DNA from: Paraphaeosphaeria minitans
Taxonomy: Eukaryota > Ascomycota > Dothideomycetes > Pleosporales > Didymosphaeriaceae
Reading direction: 5' to 3'
NCBI GenBank assembly: GCA_015832175.1
Contig: WJXW01000003.1
Location: forward strand, 2,480,001-2,544,000
DNA length: 64,000 nt
The notes under the pieces are model-generated. The model did no database searches. It was not told the DNA's origin and was given only the letters and a program-made list of their open reading frames with translations. The first letter of the stretch is position 1. Each line of letters begins with the position of its first letter. Positions 23,381-35,124 of the stretch are shown here, one piece after another. Made by a program: the position numbers and the translations under genes.

Positions 23381-23834
23381 ATGAGCGAGACTTCGAAGCC
23401 CACCTCCAGCCCTACCCCCCCGCGGTTGACCCGGAGCAAGGGTATCATCAATGGGCGGGTATGGAAGAATCTTCTACTTACTGAGGCGTGCATGCTGATA
23501 TAGTGCACAGACGGTGATGGCTCCCCTTGCGGCCCTGACGATGGCCGGCCTCCTGTTCGTCTACGCAAGGACGTCAATTCGAGCAGCGAAATTGAACGCG
23601 CAGAAACATCGAGAGGCCGACGGTGGCCAGATCAGCTGGCACAAGGAGAGCATGCGGAGACACGGACAGTTGGAGAGAGTGGATAATGACAGGAGTACGC
23701 TGAAGGAAGTTCTTCAGGCCGACTTCACGCGATCGAAGAAAGAGAAGTCGACCGCAAGTGAAGAGACGAAGGTCAGGGCAGAGCGATCGCCTGAAGAGGA
23801 GCGCTTGCGGAAGATGATGGGCAAGGACGATTGA
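23381..23834 (+). CDS. Small single-span membrane protein, conserved-looking, function unknown
   Basis: Exons 23381-23458 and 23511-23834 (intron 52 nt, donor GTATGG, branch-like TTACTGA) give 133 residues. The N-terminal part is Ser/Pro/Thr-rich with a basic LTRSKG segment. One hydrophobic helix (MAPLAALTMAGLLFVYARTS, partly in exon 2) is followed by a long, highly charged helical tail (HREADGG, HKESMRRHGQLERVDNDRS, then Lys/Glu-rich to MMGKDD). This layout resembles small fungal mitochondrial or ER membrane proteins, but I do not recognise the family. Starts at 23342 or 23360 are also in frame. The clean exon junction at the helix start is the main support that it is real. Confidence 0.6.
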
Positions 23835-24812
23835 TGGTCAGTTTCGAAGAACAAGATTGTGTCATGCCACCGTACAGCGGAGGCCTGGTCCGCGATTGGC
23901 AATTGGAGGCGTTCTGGAATCGCAACCCAGTTAGGGTATACAAAAGAAGAGGACAAGACATTGACGATTTTGGCAAGTCACGTCAGGATGCAATATGTAC
24001 CTGCGTAAACTGTAGATACTGCAAGGCGATGCGCTTCAGCAGTGTAGCGCGGGTGATGAGTAATTCGCGTGCTCTATAGCTTTACACCTGATCTGGCGCA
24101 CCCGCGTGTCGAGTGCCAGAGTTTCGTCGTGCACACGGTTAGCAATACAAGCTACGCAGTCAACAGCCCAAGCAAACCAAGGTGCAGTTAAGATGTGTCG
24201 AGCTATTGGCTTGTCGAGATGCAATTCGGCACACCTTCCTGATGGTGGTTACCAAGCTTTCACATGGTATTGCTGACCCCGCATTTGCGACACAGCCCAT
24301 TGCGGTAGATGGTATCTTACTCTTCGGTGTATACACGACTGGTAGATGGAGCTTTGTGACAGCATGGCGGCTTGACTGCAGGTAGCATCGGTAACCTGTC
24401 TCTGCTGCAGAGGCGCATGGCTGCGGGCATTTGATGGCTGAATGAGTGAATATCAGGCACGCAGGCAGCTACAAAAGTGCACTTTGGACGCGTCGATCGC
24501 CGCGACGGCCCAATTGCAGCCCCTCCAAGATAGCTTTAGGCCGTTTCGGGGCTGCACGTTGCACAAAGCCGCAAGCTTAACCCCACCATTTCATCACCAC
24601 CAGCTCAACCTCCCGTGTTGCTACTTGCGTTGCCATTGCCGCCCGGCCACGCGTTCATCCTCTTGACTTTCTCTGCACAGGACCCCCGGGCCATCCATCA
24701 CCCCCCCAGCTTGATCGTTTGGGCGACGCCTTGATGGAGCTTGCCCGGCGACTGGCCTCATCGCGATTGCCGTAGGAAGACGTCACGTCTTCCACAGCTA
24801 GCGATAGCCAGT
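23835..24812. other. Intergenic / promoter of the carrier gene
   Basis: No gene recognised. Pyrimidine-rich before 24720. The reading frame of the carrier stays open upstream to about 24741 without another ATG. Confidence 0.4.
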
Positions 24813-26239
24813 ATGCCCGAGCGCGGCCCCGATAGGACAGATACTTCGATTGCGAATGCCCGCCCGCGCGATGTCCAGGACGTTTCGAGAGCCGTGTTGC
24901 GCAGCGAGCAGGCGAAACGATGGACCAAGCGGTACCGCACAGAGGTTGCTGCGAGCTCCAGCAGTCTGCTCTCGACCTTCGTCGCGGTGCGTGGACTCAT
25001 TATACGCCATGGGACGTCGGCTAACAGCTTCAGTACCCTCTCGACTCGGTGAAGACGCGCCTGCAAGCGTATGTTTCCTTCGCCCCGTCCGCCCCTGTCC
25101 GAGACCTGACGATCGCAGCTACCAGTTCAAGTCCTTTACCGACTGCGTACTCCACACCTATAAAACGGAGGGACTCCACGGCTTCTATCGGGGTACGCTC
25201 GCATCTTGCGATTCGACGAAGAGTATCAGCTGATATTACATCACAGGCGTCTGGTCACCGCTCGCAAGCATTACACTCGTACGAACGGTCTCATTCTCAA
25301 TATACCAGAGATCAAAATATGCCATCGATGACTGGATTTTCCGAACCACTGGAAGCTCTCCCCTCGTTATCGCGAACACGAAGGGCGCCCTACCTACCTT
25401 ATCAACGGTCGCATGCTTTGGACTCTCGGGTGCGACAGCAGGTGCTGCTATTACGGCCATCGCTTGTGAGAAACACGTTCAAATTCGAGAAAATTCGTGA
25501 CACTCATGACGCTACAGGTCCCTTCGAGCTGACCAAGTTGAGCGCGCAAATCTCGGTTCTGATGGCGGATCGGAAAGACGGCGGTGGCACGAATGACGCG
25601 GTCCGGAAGAGCTACCAGAATCTCGGAACATTCAGAACTGCGCAGAATCTCATCAAGCATAGGGGCTGGATGGGTCTGTATTCTGGCTTCCATTTGCACC
25701 TGCGTATGTCACGCAAAGAGACCTGATTTTAGTCGTACTAATAGTTACTAGTTCGTGATACCATTGGCACTGGGATTTACTTTGTTACGTACGAGAGCGT
25801 CAAGCAGATATTGGCAAACGCCCGCGGGAGCTCCCCTACAAGCCCTTTTGCTGTCGTTGTGGCTGGCGGCATGTGTGGGCTTGTGAGCTGGGCTTGTGTA
25901 AGCTGCCAGTGGCCATGGTGAAGCCACCCTTGCTGACGCGCATCGCAGATCTTCCCGATCGATACCGCCAAGAGCATCTACCAGCGGAATTGCCTCGTCG
26001 GCGGAAGAGAGAAAGCAGAGAGGCCCAGGATACACTTCTTCAATGCGCGGATGTATCGGGGTATGATTATATTGCCCTCCACGGCTCGACGCGTCACTAA
26101 TATACGTTCAGGTCTCGGCGTGTCTATGAGCCGATCATGTGTCGTTAATGCCATTTTCTTCACAGCGTTTGAATTTACCAAGAAGCGCATCAACGGGATG
26201 ACGTATGACAAAGAGCTTCTGCGCGAACAAGGAGCATAA
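24813..26239 (+). CDS. Mitochondrial carrier family (SLC25) transporter
   Basis: A 357-residue inner-membrane solute carrier in eight exons (24813-24986, 25034-25068, 25119-25192, 25247-25465, 25518-25703, 25752-25897, 25949-26060, 26112-26239), all joined in frame by 47-54-nt introns. The three tandem repeats each carry a P-x-[DE]-x-x-[KR] signature: YPLDSVKTRLQ, CPFELTKLSAQ and FPIDTAKSIYQ. Each is followed by a Gly-rich second helix with EGLHGFYRG, RGWMGLYSG and NARMYRG respectively. Family members are usually about 300 residues; the excess is an N-terminal charged stretch and a loop with LMADRKDGGGTND. The substrate cannot be deduced from what I see. The second signature lacks the usual Asp and Arg spacing of nucleotide carriers. 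Confidence 0.92.
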
Positions 26240-29200
26240 GAGTACATCTGACGACTCTTCATACCGACATTATTTTTCTTTCCGATCATAATTCTGGCGG
26301 GCTGCATAAGGCATGGAGTTGGATGGAACCGGTATGTAACCTAGGACTTCTGCGGCTCGTACCAGGTATAGCATTGAATAAGCAAGCACGCGCGTCGCGC
26401 TTTGATGAATCATTTTCCATGAAAAGAAATTCTCCCAGTGCATCCGCTGCCATTCTACAGTCAGATCGCGATCGAGCGGATATCGCCTGACCCCTCCCAC
26501 ATACATTCCCACCTCGCGATAGGTCTCCTTTCTCAGGCCCTCAACCGCACCGTCTCGAAAATGATTCTGATGTGTACATGCTGCTCAGCCTAAAATACGT
26601 GATTGCTTAGCTATTCTGTTCATATCAGAGCGGCGCGGCGTGAAAATATGGTATCATCCTGTCACCACGTTGCTCTATTGATCGAGAAGCCGAGGACTTG
26701 GCCACGAGGTGCCGTATAGACGATCAAATCAGAAATGGAAGAATCCAGTAGAATGGAGGGGTGACACCTCGCTTCTTGAGCGGCTGAATAGGAGTTGTCG
26801 TTTACCTGAGATGTTTAGAACTCAGAAGTTGTGACGGTAGGGCGATACTACAAGTCCTAGGGCCGTGGTCATGATTAGAGGAATTTACAAAGGACCAGGA
26901 TGGCTGCCAGTTGCGATGTAGTGCGGAAGGTCTATTAAGCTGGTTCAAATCGCTTGGTGAGGTATACACAACGCGGGCTGAATGCGATTTGAAGGTCTGT
27001 TATTAAATGCCGAGAACCGAACTCCCTTGCTGGTCCCTTTCGAAGTTCTATCGCGCTCGTGGTGGTGCTCTGGGATCGCTATAAATAACGGCACTAGGTC
27101 GGGGGTCTGTCGCCACTTAGAGCTCTTGAGGCCAAGTCAAACATACAAAAATACGAAATAGGTTTATCGCAGAGGCTTGCTAAACAGACCTCAAGTGGGA
27201 TGTATGGTTTGAGCCTTCTGGGTTGATATTTAACGTTGGAGATGACAGAGTGAAATCTGCCAGTGGAATTTTGTGACCAGGGCTTAAAGCGTTGAGTGCT
27301 TTGGGTTGAATCAGGGCCAGCTAGTGACGTCCTGTGGAGTACCAATGTGAGACCCTTACTCTGTGGGACGATCGAATATTCCATGACACAGAGAGCCTGC
27401 CACAGCTCGGTGACTCTTCGAGCATGTAGCTGGTTTTGAGATGCTAAGCTAACTTGTCTGGTCATGGGTGCACAATTCTGGTATGTCGGGCGCCAGTCTC
27501 CCGAGATATAAAAGAGCCGGGTTCGTTAGATCGACAGCTGGACGCTGTGATGTGTTGCTTCAGCGCGTGCAACAGTCCGTACTACCAACTGTAAGTACAG
27601 TATTGCTAAGACCCGTTTTTTAGTACTCTACACTCTACTAGGTCTAGTTCTGTACTGTAATTTTTCCATACTGTATAATATGATAGTGTGGCGTATGAGA
27701 TACACATTTAGGGCCTGTAGGCCCTACAGGACGAGCTCCCGAGAAGAGCTCACATGACCTAGAACACCTAGACGAGCCTCCCACTCAGCCTACTACTTTC
27801 TTATGTAACCTAAGGCTATATAGACGCACTTCTGAGCAGGCTTCTCCAGTTCAGTGACAATACACTGGATCACCCTAAGCAGTATCTTCTAGCTCACCTC
27901 CATAGTTTATCCAAGTAATGCAGCCTATACCCGCAGTCTTTCTAGCTATACTATAATTTATGCGGTATATAATGTATAAAAGCTAAACGGTAACGGTGCT
28001 GGCCTGATTAAGCCGTACTAGAGACTATTGCACGAGCTGAATTGCTTCCAAAATTCTGGAAACGATCTAAAAGACCTGAACTAATGCCGGGAGTGGTGGA
28101 ATATCTTATCCTAGACCACAACAAATGCTTTTACAGGATTCCATTTCGTGGATAGTTAGTGTCAACAATCAAAGAAAACTCATAAAAAAGAGGACAACAA
28201 TATGGATGATGTGGCCTTTGGAAGGCAGACATCATTCCCTACCGTAGTATATTATTGCCATGTTCCCCAGTTGACCTGTACCTATTCCCAACATACCAGC
28301 CATTGGGTATGGGAGACTCAATGCGATGTTCTATACATGTATTGCAGGAAGAGAGGTCGACACAAGTACGAAGCAGATTCCTTCGAGAGGTCATTGGTCG
28401 GATTTCAAGGCAACGCTGTAGGTATCCCTCGCGAAGAAAGGAATGTGAGTCAAGCCCTGAGTCAGAAGCTCAGGTGCGTCCAATGAGCAAGGCACTTGAA
28501 CTTGGTTATTGACAGCGATTTCATTTGGTAGGTACGTGTTCGTATCCTTGTGCCAGCCTGCGACGGCGTGATGGACCATCAAATTTTGCCGAGGCCACCA
28601 ACCAAAGCTCCTGGAATCTCGGACCTAAGCTCCCCGTACGCTAAAGTCAAAGCTCGTTGCGTAGGATTTGCTCATATGTCGACTTGTGTTGCCATGCTTC
28701 CTTGATGCAACCCCATCGCCTCGTGATGCCGTGTTCAGTTGCTGCAAAAAGACGACAGCTCGCGTCCTCGCCGACCACGCCACGTATGTCTCCCCTCCCC
28801 TCCCCTCCCCTCCCCTCCCCAAATCACCATTGCGCCCCCTGGCCAAGCGGCATATGCGTGACCTCTGGTATTATCCTGGAAGAGCGCTTTTATACATATA
28901 ACGCCGCTCACTTATACAGCCAGATTTGTTGTCACGGTTTGTCCTCCAGTCCATCACTACAGACTACCTAGCGCATGTCGCTTGCGATTGTAACTGCGAA
29001 TCTACCACATCACAACCTGGAGTATTCGGCTTATTGATATGACGATATCGTTTTGTCCGTTTTACGGCATGCGAACGATGGATGGCCCCTGAAGCGTTGC
29101 CCTTCAGAGATCCCACATTGGCGTGCTTATGTAGACGCGTATTGTTTCGATAGCATGCTCGTGCAACGATCGGTTTGGATGACCTACGAATGCGACGCTT

Positions 29201-30921
29201 CGATGAGCATGTAGGATAGTCGCCGAATGGATAAATGCCGTAGGACGCGACGACAAGTGTTGGCTCTCGTACAATTCAGGGTGCGTTATTAGACCGAGGA
29301 CAGGCATCACTATATCTCATCAGCAAAACGACCGCGCTTTCGTTCTCTAAATCGATTCGCAAGTCTCCACGAAGGGAGAAGAAAAGGGCCTGTGTACCCG
29401 CCATACCTGGACATGCAAGGGGCGCGCGGTTTGTTGCATATTCAGCGCGCTTGATCCTCGGCAGGGTCCAACCTAAATCCAATTCCAACGTCAAGTGGGA
29501 AGCTCAGTAACGCGGAGAAGCATTTCAGAGAAGGAGCAAGACTTCGTGAGTGAAGAAGAAGGCTAAGGTTAACATGTTCGAACACGACGCTGCGCACGTG
29601 TGCTTGGGTGCATCTCGCTTCGGGTGGGCTTGCCTGCATGAACTGAGAAGGCTAACGACCTACACAGTTAATCTTTCGGTCATCGGGCCACAGAGCTATG
29701 GGACGACATGCAGCAATCATACAGTCTCGACATGAAGTGAAGCACCCGTGGGCGGCGTATCGATCGGAGCTTTTCGTTAGCCGCTCTACATTTCCTTGCC
29801 CGGGACGAATTACGGTAGATGTGTCATGCCCGTCTGCAACGCCACGCTGCTGCCCAACTATGCCGGTGCGAGCTGATGCACACTGTTCGGCGGCAGTTCG
29901 ATATACGAGCAGGCACTGGCGCATATCACGCTGAATTTCAGTTCTCGCTACAACAGTGCGATTTCACCTGCAGTCACGATTTCAGCATCGTTCCCTCGTA
30001 TCTCGAGCGCAAACTCCAAGCGATTGGAGGTAAGGCGTCTTGATGCCACGTCAATCTTCTAGGAAGAATGTGAAATGGATTCGAAGTCAGCCCTTTCGCC
30101 AAACACTGAGGACTCATTGGTTGGTGAGCTGTAGCCACAGCCACAACTTCCGTGCATTGCCCAGTGGCCTTGGCCTGCTGCAACGACGACTCTTGCACCT
30201 GTCACTGGTGCATAGCGCCGTTGTAAGTGGTCAAAGGTGGGATGGCGACAATGGAGTGAGCAGGCAACACAACGACGGACCATGATCCACCTCGTGGTAA
30301 TATCAATTGCTTCGTCATATAACAATCCAGCCGAGTGCTAAGTTTGGCTTTTCTGCGCCACGAAGATTGGAAACGATCATGACAAAAAGAGTACTTGCAG
30401 CACTACGCTACCTGCTGTGGATGGCTCACGGAGTCTTGCAGCACCACGGCCGTGCAATTCATGAGAGCTTACAATGCACAATTCAGGCCACCACGGTCAT
30501 TGATGAGACTACGATAATGCGAGTTCTCGAAGCTGTCGACAACGCTTGCAGACCACACGCTCCACCGAGGCGGAGCTCAACGCGTTATGTCAATGGCCAG
30601 CTCCGTCCACCTCATGCGTACACCGGAGCCTCACAGGAACGCTGACTTAGCCACAACAGACAGCGAGGTCATAAATTCCACTCCACGGTGATTTGCAAAA
30701 TATCAGTACGACTAAGCCCGAACGCGCCACTTAAAGGTGATTGCATTCGAGGCTGGTAAGAGGCTCCGATCTTCCATTCGTTGTCGCCTGTGAACTGCTC
30801 CCGACCGCATTACACCGCTTCCTTGACTGGCTGTGCGTGCACTGACGCCCGTCCGGCCAGAGGCAAACTCTCGCCCGTTTGATCCAACACTCCTCCCCCC
30901 TCCTCCTCCCATCCCCGCTGC
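26240..30921. other. Gene-poor, partly AT-rich region
   Basis: About 4.7 kb with no supported protein gene. The part from about 26.5 to 28.2 kb is AT-rich with many stops in all frames, as in decayed repeat DNA, but I cannot identify a transposon in it. A (CCCCT)n microsatellite lies near 28790-28820. From 29 to 30.8 kb there are only short open frames. A diverged copy of the sequence at 31450-31590 lies at 30785-30920. Confidence 0.4.
28790..28820. repeat. (CCCCT)n microsatellite
   Basis: About five perfect units in non-coding DNA. Confidence 0.85.
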
Positions 30922-30929
30922 GGCACACA

Positions 30930-31436
30930 CAGCGCGGCCAACGTAGCGTACTCCGTAACGTACTAGGTCATGTACGTACGTACGGGTCCCATAGGAAAGT
31001 ACGTACGTACGCAACGACAAGAAATGCCCAAAGTACGCCCCGTACTCCGTAGTACGCCCCGTAGCGTATACAAACTGCCTAATTAGGAAGGTAGTAGTAG
31101 AAAAGCTACTAGTATTAATAGTATATCTAATAGTTTATACTATAGATAATAAAACCCTACTAATCTGATGCCTAAAGTAGTCCAGACTATAAAGTAGTCT
31201 AGATTACTTATCTATAGCCTAAAGTAGTCTAGATTACTAATGTTCTATACCTAAAGTAGTCTAGATCCTACTTCCTAAAAGGTAGCTAACGTACTATCGT
31301 ACCTCCGTACGTACTCCAGAATAAATAAGTACGTACGGAGGCTAGTACGGGTCGCTATATTAGTACGTACGTACGCGTCAATTCACACCTACGGAGCGTA
31401 CTGTACGCCGTACCGTACGCTACGTTGGCCGCGCTG
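30930..31436. mobile_element. hAT-type MITE, 507 bp, with 8-bp target duplication
   Basis: A non-autonomous DNA transposon. It has perfect 21-bp terminal inverted repeats beginning CAGCGCGGCC (30930-30950 and 31416-31436) and a perfect 8-bp target-site duplication GGCACACA on both sides (30922-30929 and 31437-31444). CAG-type ends and 8-bp duplications are hallmarks of the hAT superfamily. Inside the ends lie ACGTACGTACG-rich arms that form further imperfect inverted repeats. An AT-rich core (about 31080-31300) carries four or so copies of TAAAGTAGTCTAGA. There is no transposase reading frame, so movement would need an enzyme from elsewhere in the genome. The intact duplication and ends suggest a fairly recent insertion. 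Confidence 0.88.
31140..31275. repeat. TAAAGTAGTCTAGA subrepeats inside the MITE
   Basis: Four imperfect copies of a 14-bp motif spaced roughly 25-45 bp apart in the AT-rich core. Confidence 0.75.
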
Positions 31437-31444
31437 GGCACACA

Positions 31445-32264
31445 ACACCAATCTGCAGAACGGACTGCTCCCATCCGCCTTATACCGCTCTCTTTGCTCG
31501 CTGTACAGCGCACTGACGCCGTCTTGGCAGAATCAAGTTCCTATCTTGGTGTTCACCCTCTTCCTCCTGTCCCAATCCACTGGTGCTCCAGCGCCTCGAC
31601 CCAGCACACTTCGGGCTTCTACGGACCTCAGTGCTGCATTCTTCGCCGCGCAGATCTGCAGTGATTCCGGTCACAACTCACCAGCACTACAGCGACTTCT
31701 ACCTTTGCACTGGATCCGAACCCTACGGGTGCGCTCTTCATTTTCTTTGATTACGAAGCTATACCGCGGCTTTGCAGACCGGCGTCCGCCCCTCCCTCCC
31801 CCAGTCGTTGTCGATCTTCTCAACCTTGCGCAGCTCAAGCAGTTCAGCCACTAGAAACCTTTCGAGCTTTGCTGGCGCGCGGAAAATCGAGCCAGCATAC
31901 AGCATTACGACAATTTTCGTCCAACAACCTCTTTTCGCGCCATTCCAGCAAGCTCACCTTGGAAGTCAAAGTCCACTGCTAAGGCACCTAAGTCTCAGTC
32001 GCCTATGCATAGCGTTGCTTGTATCGACACCCAGGTCTTTCTCCCTTCCGGCGCGAAAAGCCCACGCTTGCCATCTTTGGTAGTATCGCACTTCATACGG
32101 CTGCACATTCGTTGCCGCACTACTAGCTGCCATGCTCATCACCATCAACCGCGGCACCGCCCTCTACTTAGCTACACACCTGCTGCCACACCGCGAGCTG
32201 CCAAACCACCTCCACAGCAGTTCACGACGAGCAAGCCTCCCGTGCAAAGTACCTGCAGCACTAC
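31445..32264. other. Intergenic / 5' region of the retropepsin-like gene
   Basis: No supported gene. An ATG-started frame from 32132 could form an alternative N-terminus, but joining it needs an implausibly short (29-nt) intron. Confidence 0.35.
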
Positions 32265-33701
32265 ATGACATCTCAAACGGTAACTCACTGATAAAATCTA
32301 CCTTGCAGGCTATAAACTATCAATCGCGCGGCACTGTTGCTCGCAGGTCTTGAGAAGTCACAGAAAAGCTCGCATCCGGCGTACAAGGAAGGCTCCTCCG
32401 AAGCTTGCCCAATCAACTTTGACAGCTGATCCACTGTCATTCGGCGGACACGACCCTAACGTGGACGAGACGTCTACGCAAGCAGCAGAGATGCCATTCA
32501 GGTCAAGGGAGACCATGGCGCAAGTGTCCTCCGTAGGATTTCAGGATCACGGTAGGCGGCCAATCGCTTTTTCTGAGATCTTTATATGAGAGGCCTAACT
32601 ATACCGCAGGCAAGGAAACCTCGCTTGTTCAGGGCAACACTCGATCACATACCTTTCTGGAGGGGGCTTCCCAAATGCGTCTCCAATCCACGCAAAACCT
32701 GCCACACGATGCTGCTGAACCAGTCGAGCCCGCCGACGAAGCCTTCCCAACTACGGGCCACACCGTCGTATATCTTCCGACCACAGAATCCCCGCTCTCA
32801 AACACATTGTTTGTGCCTTCTATATATGCCTCTCCAGCGGTGAGCACGCTGGTCTCACCAGGACAAGAGGGTTGGTTTCGCACGACGTGGCAACGCATAG
32901 TCGGCAGACTGTCTCAATCGTCGAATCGGCACCTGTCGCGGGTCACACAGACGCCAGCTGACTATTATCCACCGCAGCGTTTTGAGCGCACCATTGACCT
33001 CAATCTGACGCAATTAAAGGGCGAAATCTATAAGTGCTCCGCAAGGGCATTGATCGACATACATAGTCCCTGTAATCTTATCAGCGCTTCCATGATCGAA
33101 AGTCTTCCTCCTATTGTCCATGAATCGACCGAACGAGAGTGTTACGCTCGAAATCCAGCTGGATTAGCTTATTCGAATGGACACGTTAAGGCCAGATGGC
33201 GCTGTGAAGATCGGGCGAACTTCGATCCTACTTTTGAGGAGGCAGAATTCTGGATCATGGAGCAAGACATCGGCTGTGACATCGTACTGGGCGAACCAAC
33301 AATTCGAGACCATCGTCTTCTCCAGCCTGAGTCGTGGATACCTCTGGCAGTTCCCATGGGTCGTAATACAGCGCACATTCAAGTTGACCGTATGCATTAT
33401 CCTTTCGTAGCTTAGACATGTGACTAACGTAGTGACAGGTAGCAGCATCTCTTCTAGAGATGTTTCAGCTGAACAGGCACGTCAGCTTGAGTATCGTCTG
33501 ATGGAGCAGTCTAATTCCTACGAGGTTCGTTGCCAATAGCTAGCGAGGTGCCTGGCTGACACCCAACCACAGCAACGACGCCACGCTTATGCGCACGGTC
33601 AAGCGCATAACTATGTTAAGCCGGCATACGCCAACATGTATTCTGCCAGGTATGAAGAAGCGAAGCTGGAGTTCGACAATTTGTCATACCGAGGGCGATG
33701 A
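32265..33701 (+). CDS. Hypothetical protein with retropepsin-like domain
   Basis: Five exons (32265-32279, 32347-32551, 32610-33389, 33439-33524, 33573-33701) give 404 residues in one frame. The introns are 67, 58, 49 and 48 nt, and the third has a GACTAAC branch. The central region (about residues 195-330) resembles the retropepsin-like domain of many fungal proteins: an FERTIDLNL strand, then ALIDIHSPCNLIS where retropepsins have ALxD[ST]GAxxNxIS, later KARWRCEDRANFDPTF and CDIVLGEPTI. The aspartate is kept (about residue 223) but the following T/S-G is I-H, so peptidase activity is doubtful. The C-terminus is a helical, charged tail (QARQLEYRLMEQ). Such proteins may descend from domesticated retroelement proteases (inference). 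The first tiny exon is the least certain part. Confidence 0.65.
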
Positions 33702-34757
33702 GATCGAGCCTCCAGCACAGCAACAATCCGCGATCAGACGCGATCATGCAATTTCCGCGCAGTCCAGAGTCTTCGGAACGCAGTTATAGCATCGTGATGC
33801 TTCCACGCGCTCGGGTCTATTGGCTGAGTGTATCGCCACATTAGTGTGGCCTCCATCATTCGCCTTCACACGAAGTCGAAGAGTATTTCGCACGCGGGAA
33901 TGGATACATCACTGCCATGACCACGGGCTGTTAGCCTTTCCTGTACATACATCTGAATACTGGGGTCACTCACCAACGGAACGCCGTTTGTTGTCTGTTG
34001 TCAGTGAGAGGATGAAGGTGCATCTGACCCCAACAACATGGCAATACCCTTTTCTCGCTCTCTCGACGTTTTTTCTTTCTTTTTAGTTTCCGCAATCATA
34101 TTTGTGAGCTATCAATCTTCAATAAGCTTCGATGATGTTTTTCAAGAGCTTGGGTCGGAGTTGAGGTACAGGAAAAAGCATCGATGTAACGTTGGTGGTT
34201 TCAGCGCCTTATCATGCCCGGTTCGATAGAAGCAATGGACAAGCCTGCGCTCCGTTCCAACAACGGGGTTCCTTCATGCACATACAAGGATAATGATATT
34301 GCGGCGCGTGAGCGGCAAGCCACTGGGCGCACCAACAGCAGCCATGTATCAAGAGGCGTTAGATTTTAATACGTAAATAAAGCATATTCTCGCCTCTCCG
34401 GTTAATGACCCTCGTTAAATCGCGTGGCTCACCCAAACTTCGTATACATGGAAGTATGCAAGCATTGGCTATGAAACTCGTTCAATCGACTGCGAATGAC
34501 TTTTCGTAATAAATGATTGTTCCTTCAAGATTTATCTGCGCTCACGAAGACGACCTGAACGGCAGCAAATCTATCCCAGCGTCAGCTTCGAGCGTACGAA
34601 GAAGTGTATATTACGCTCCAGACTGCAAGCGCAGAATGCTCTCATGTTTCCCAGTAAAGTCGAGGACTAAGTCAAAGGTTTGTCTCCCGTCGGCAGCGCT
34701 CATTAGGGTGGGGTGAACGATCCCTCGCTAACATGACACCATATATAACATCAGAGA
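33702..34757. other. Intergenic, no gene recognised
   Basis: Moderately AT-rich, with only short frames. Nothing else seen. Confidence 0.35.
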
Positions 34758-35124
34758 GCATCAACACAAAGAACCCACACTATAGAAATCAACGCAAACT
34801 CCGATAACGGAATACATATCTGGAAATCAGCAGCCGTATCGTACGATGGCTCAACAGACGAGAATGTCGTCTCACGGTATTTGGTCACCGAGGTACTCAA
34901 AAAGCCAATCCATCCGGTTAACGAGGAAAAGAGAATATTATACCGGACAACAAAGGATATCAATGGATACACGGAGCTGGTATGGTGTGTGTCCAATAGT
35001 AGACACGTACAGTCAACTGAGTTCTTCGTGTCCTCGGAATAGACCCAGATACGATGTGGTGTTTGGCAGGATCAGCACCAACTCATCACAAATAGCTTCA
35101 AAGAAGGTCCAATAATATCGATCG
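34758..35124 (+). pseudogene. Fragment of a second retropepsin-like family member
   Basis: One frame reads SAAVSYDGSTDENVVSRYLV then PVNEEKRILYRTTKDINGY and VWCVSNSRHVQSTEFFVSSE. It meets a TAG near 35040 and continues TQIRCGVWQDQH. The order matches the neighbouring gene at 32.3-33.7 kb (strand with the Asp loop, then the W-x-C and F-W/F-V strands). The stop sits where a CAG codon would fit, a C-to-T change as RIP makes. No start codon lies upstream in frame (a TAA occurs near 34750). It could be an exon of a spliced gene, but I could not extend it in either direction. Confidence 0.42.

Larger units (their letters stand above)
30785..31590. repeat. Diverged direct duplication (about 130 bp) flanking the MITE
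   Basis: The segments 30785-30920 and 31455-31590 align in the same orientation, sharing ACTGCTCCC, ACACCGC/ATACCGC, GCACTGACGCC and a pyrimidine-rich end. I judge them roughly 70 percent alike by eye. They lie on either side of the inserted element, so the duplication probably predates it. Confidence 0.5.

Noticed and set aside
31080..31300. CRISPR-like array from the repeated TAAAGTAGTCTAGA motif
   Set aside because: The repeats are short and irregularly spaced within a transposon of a eukaryotic genome.
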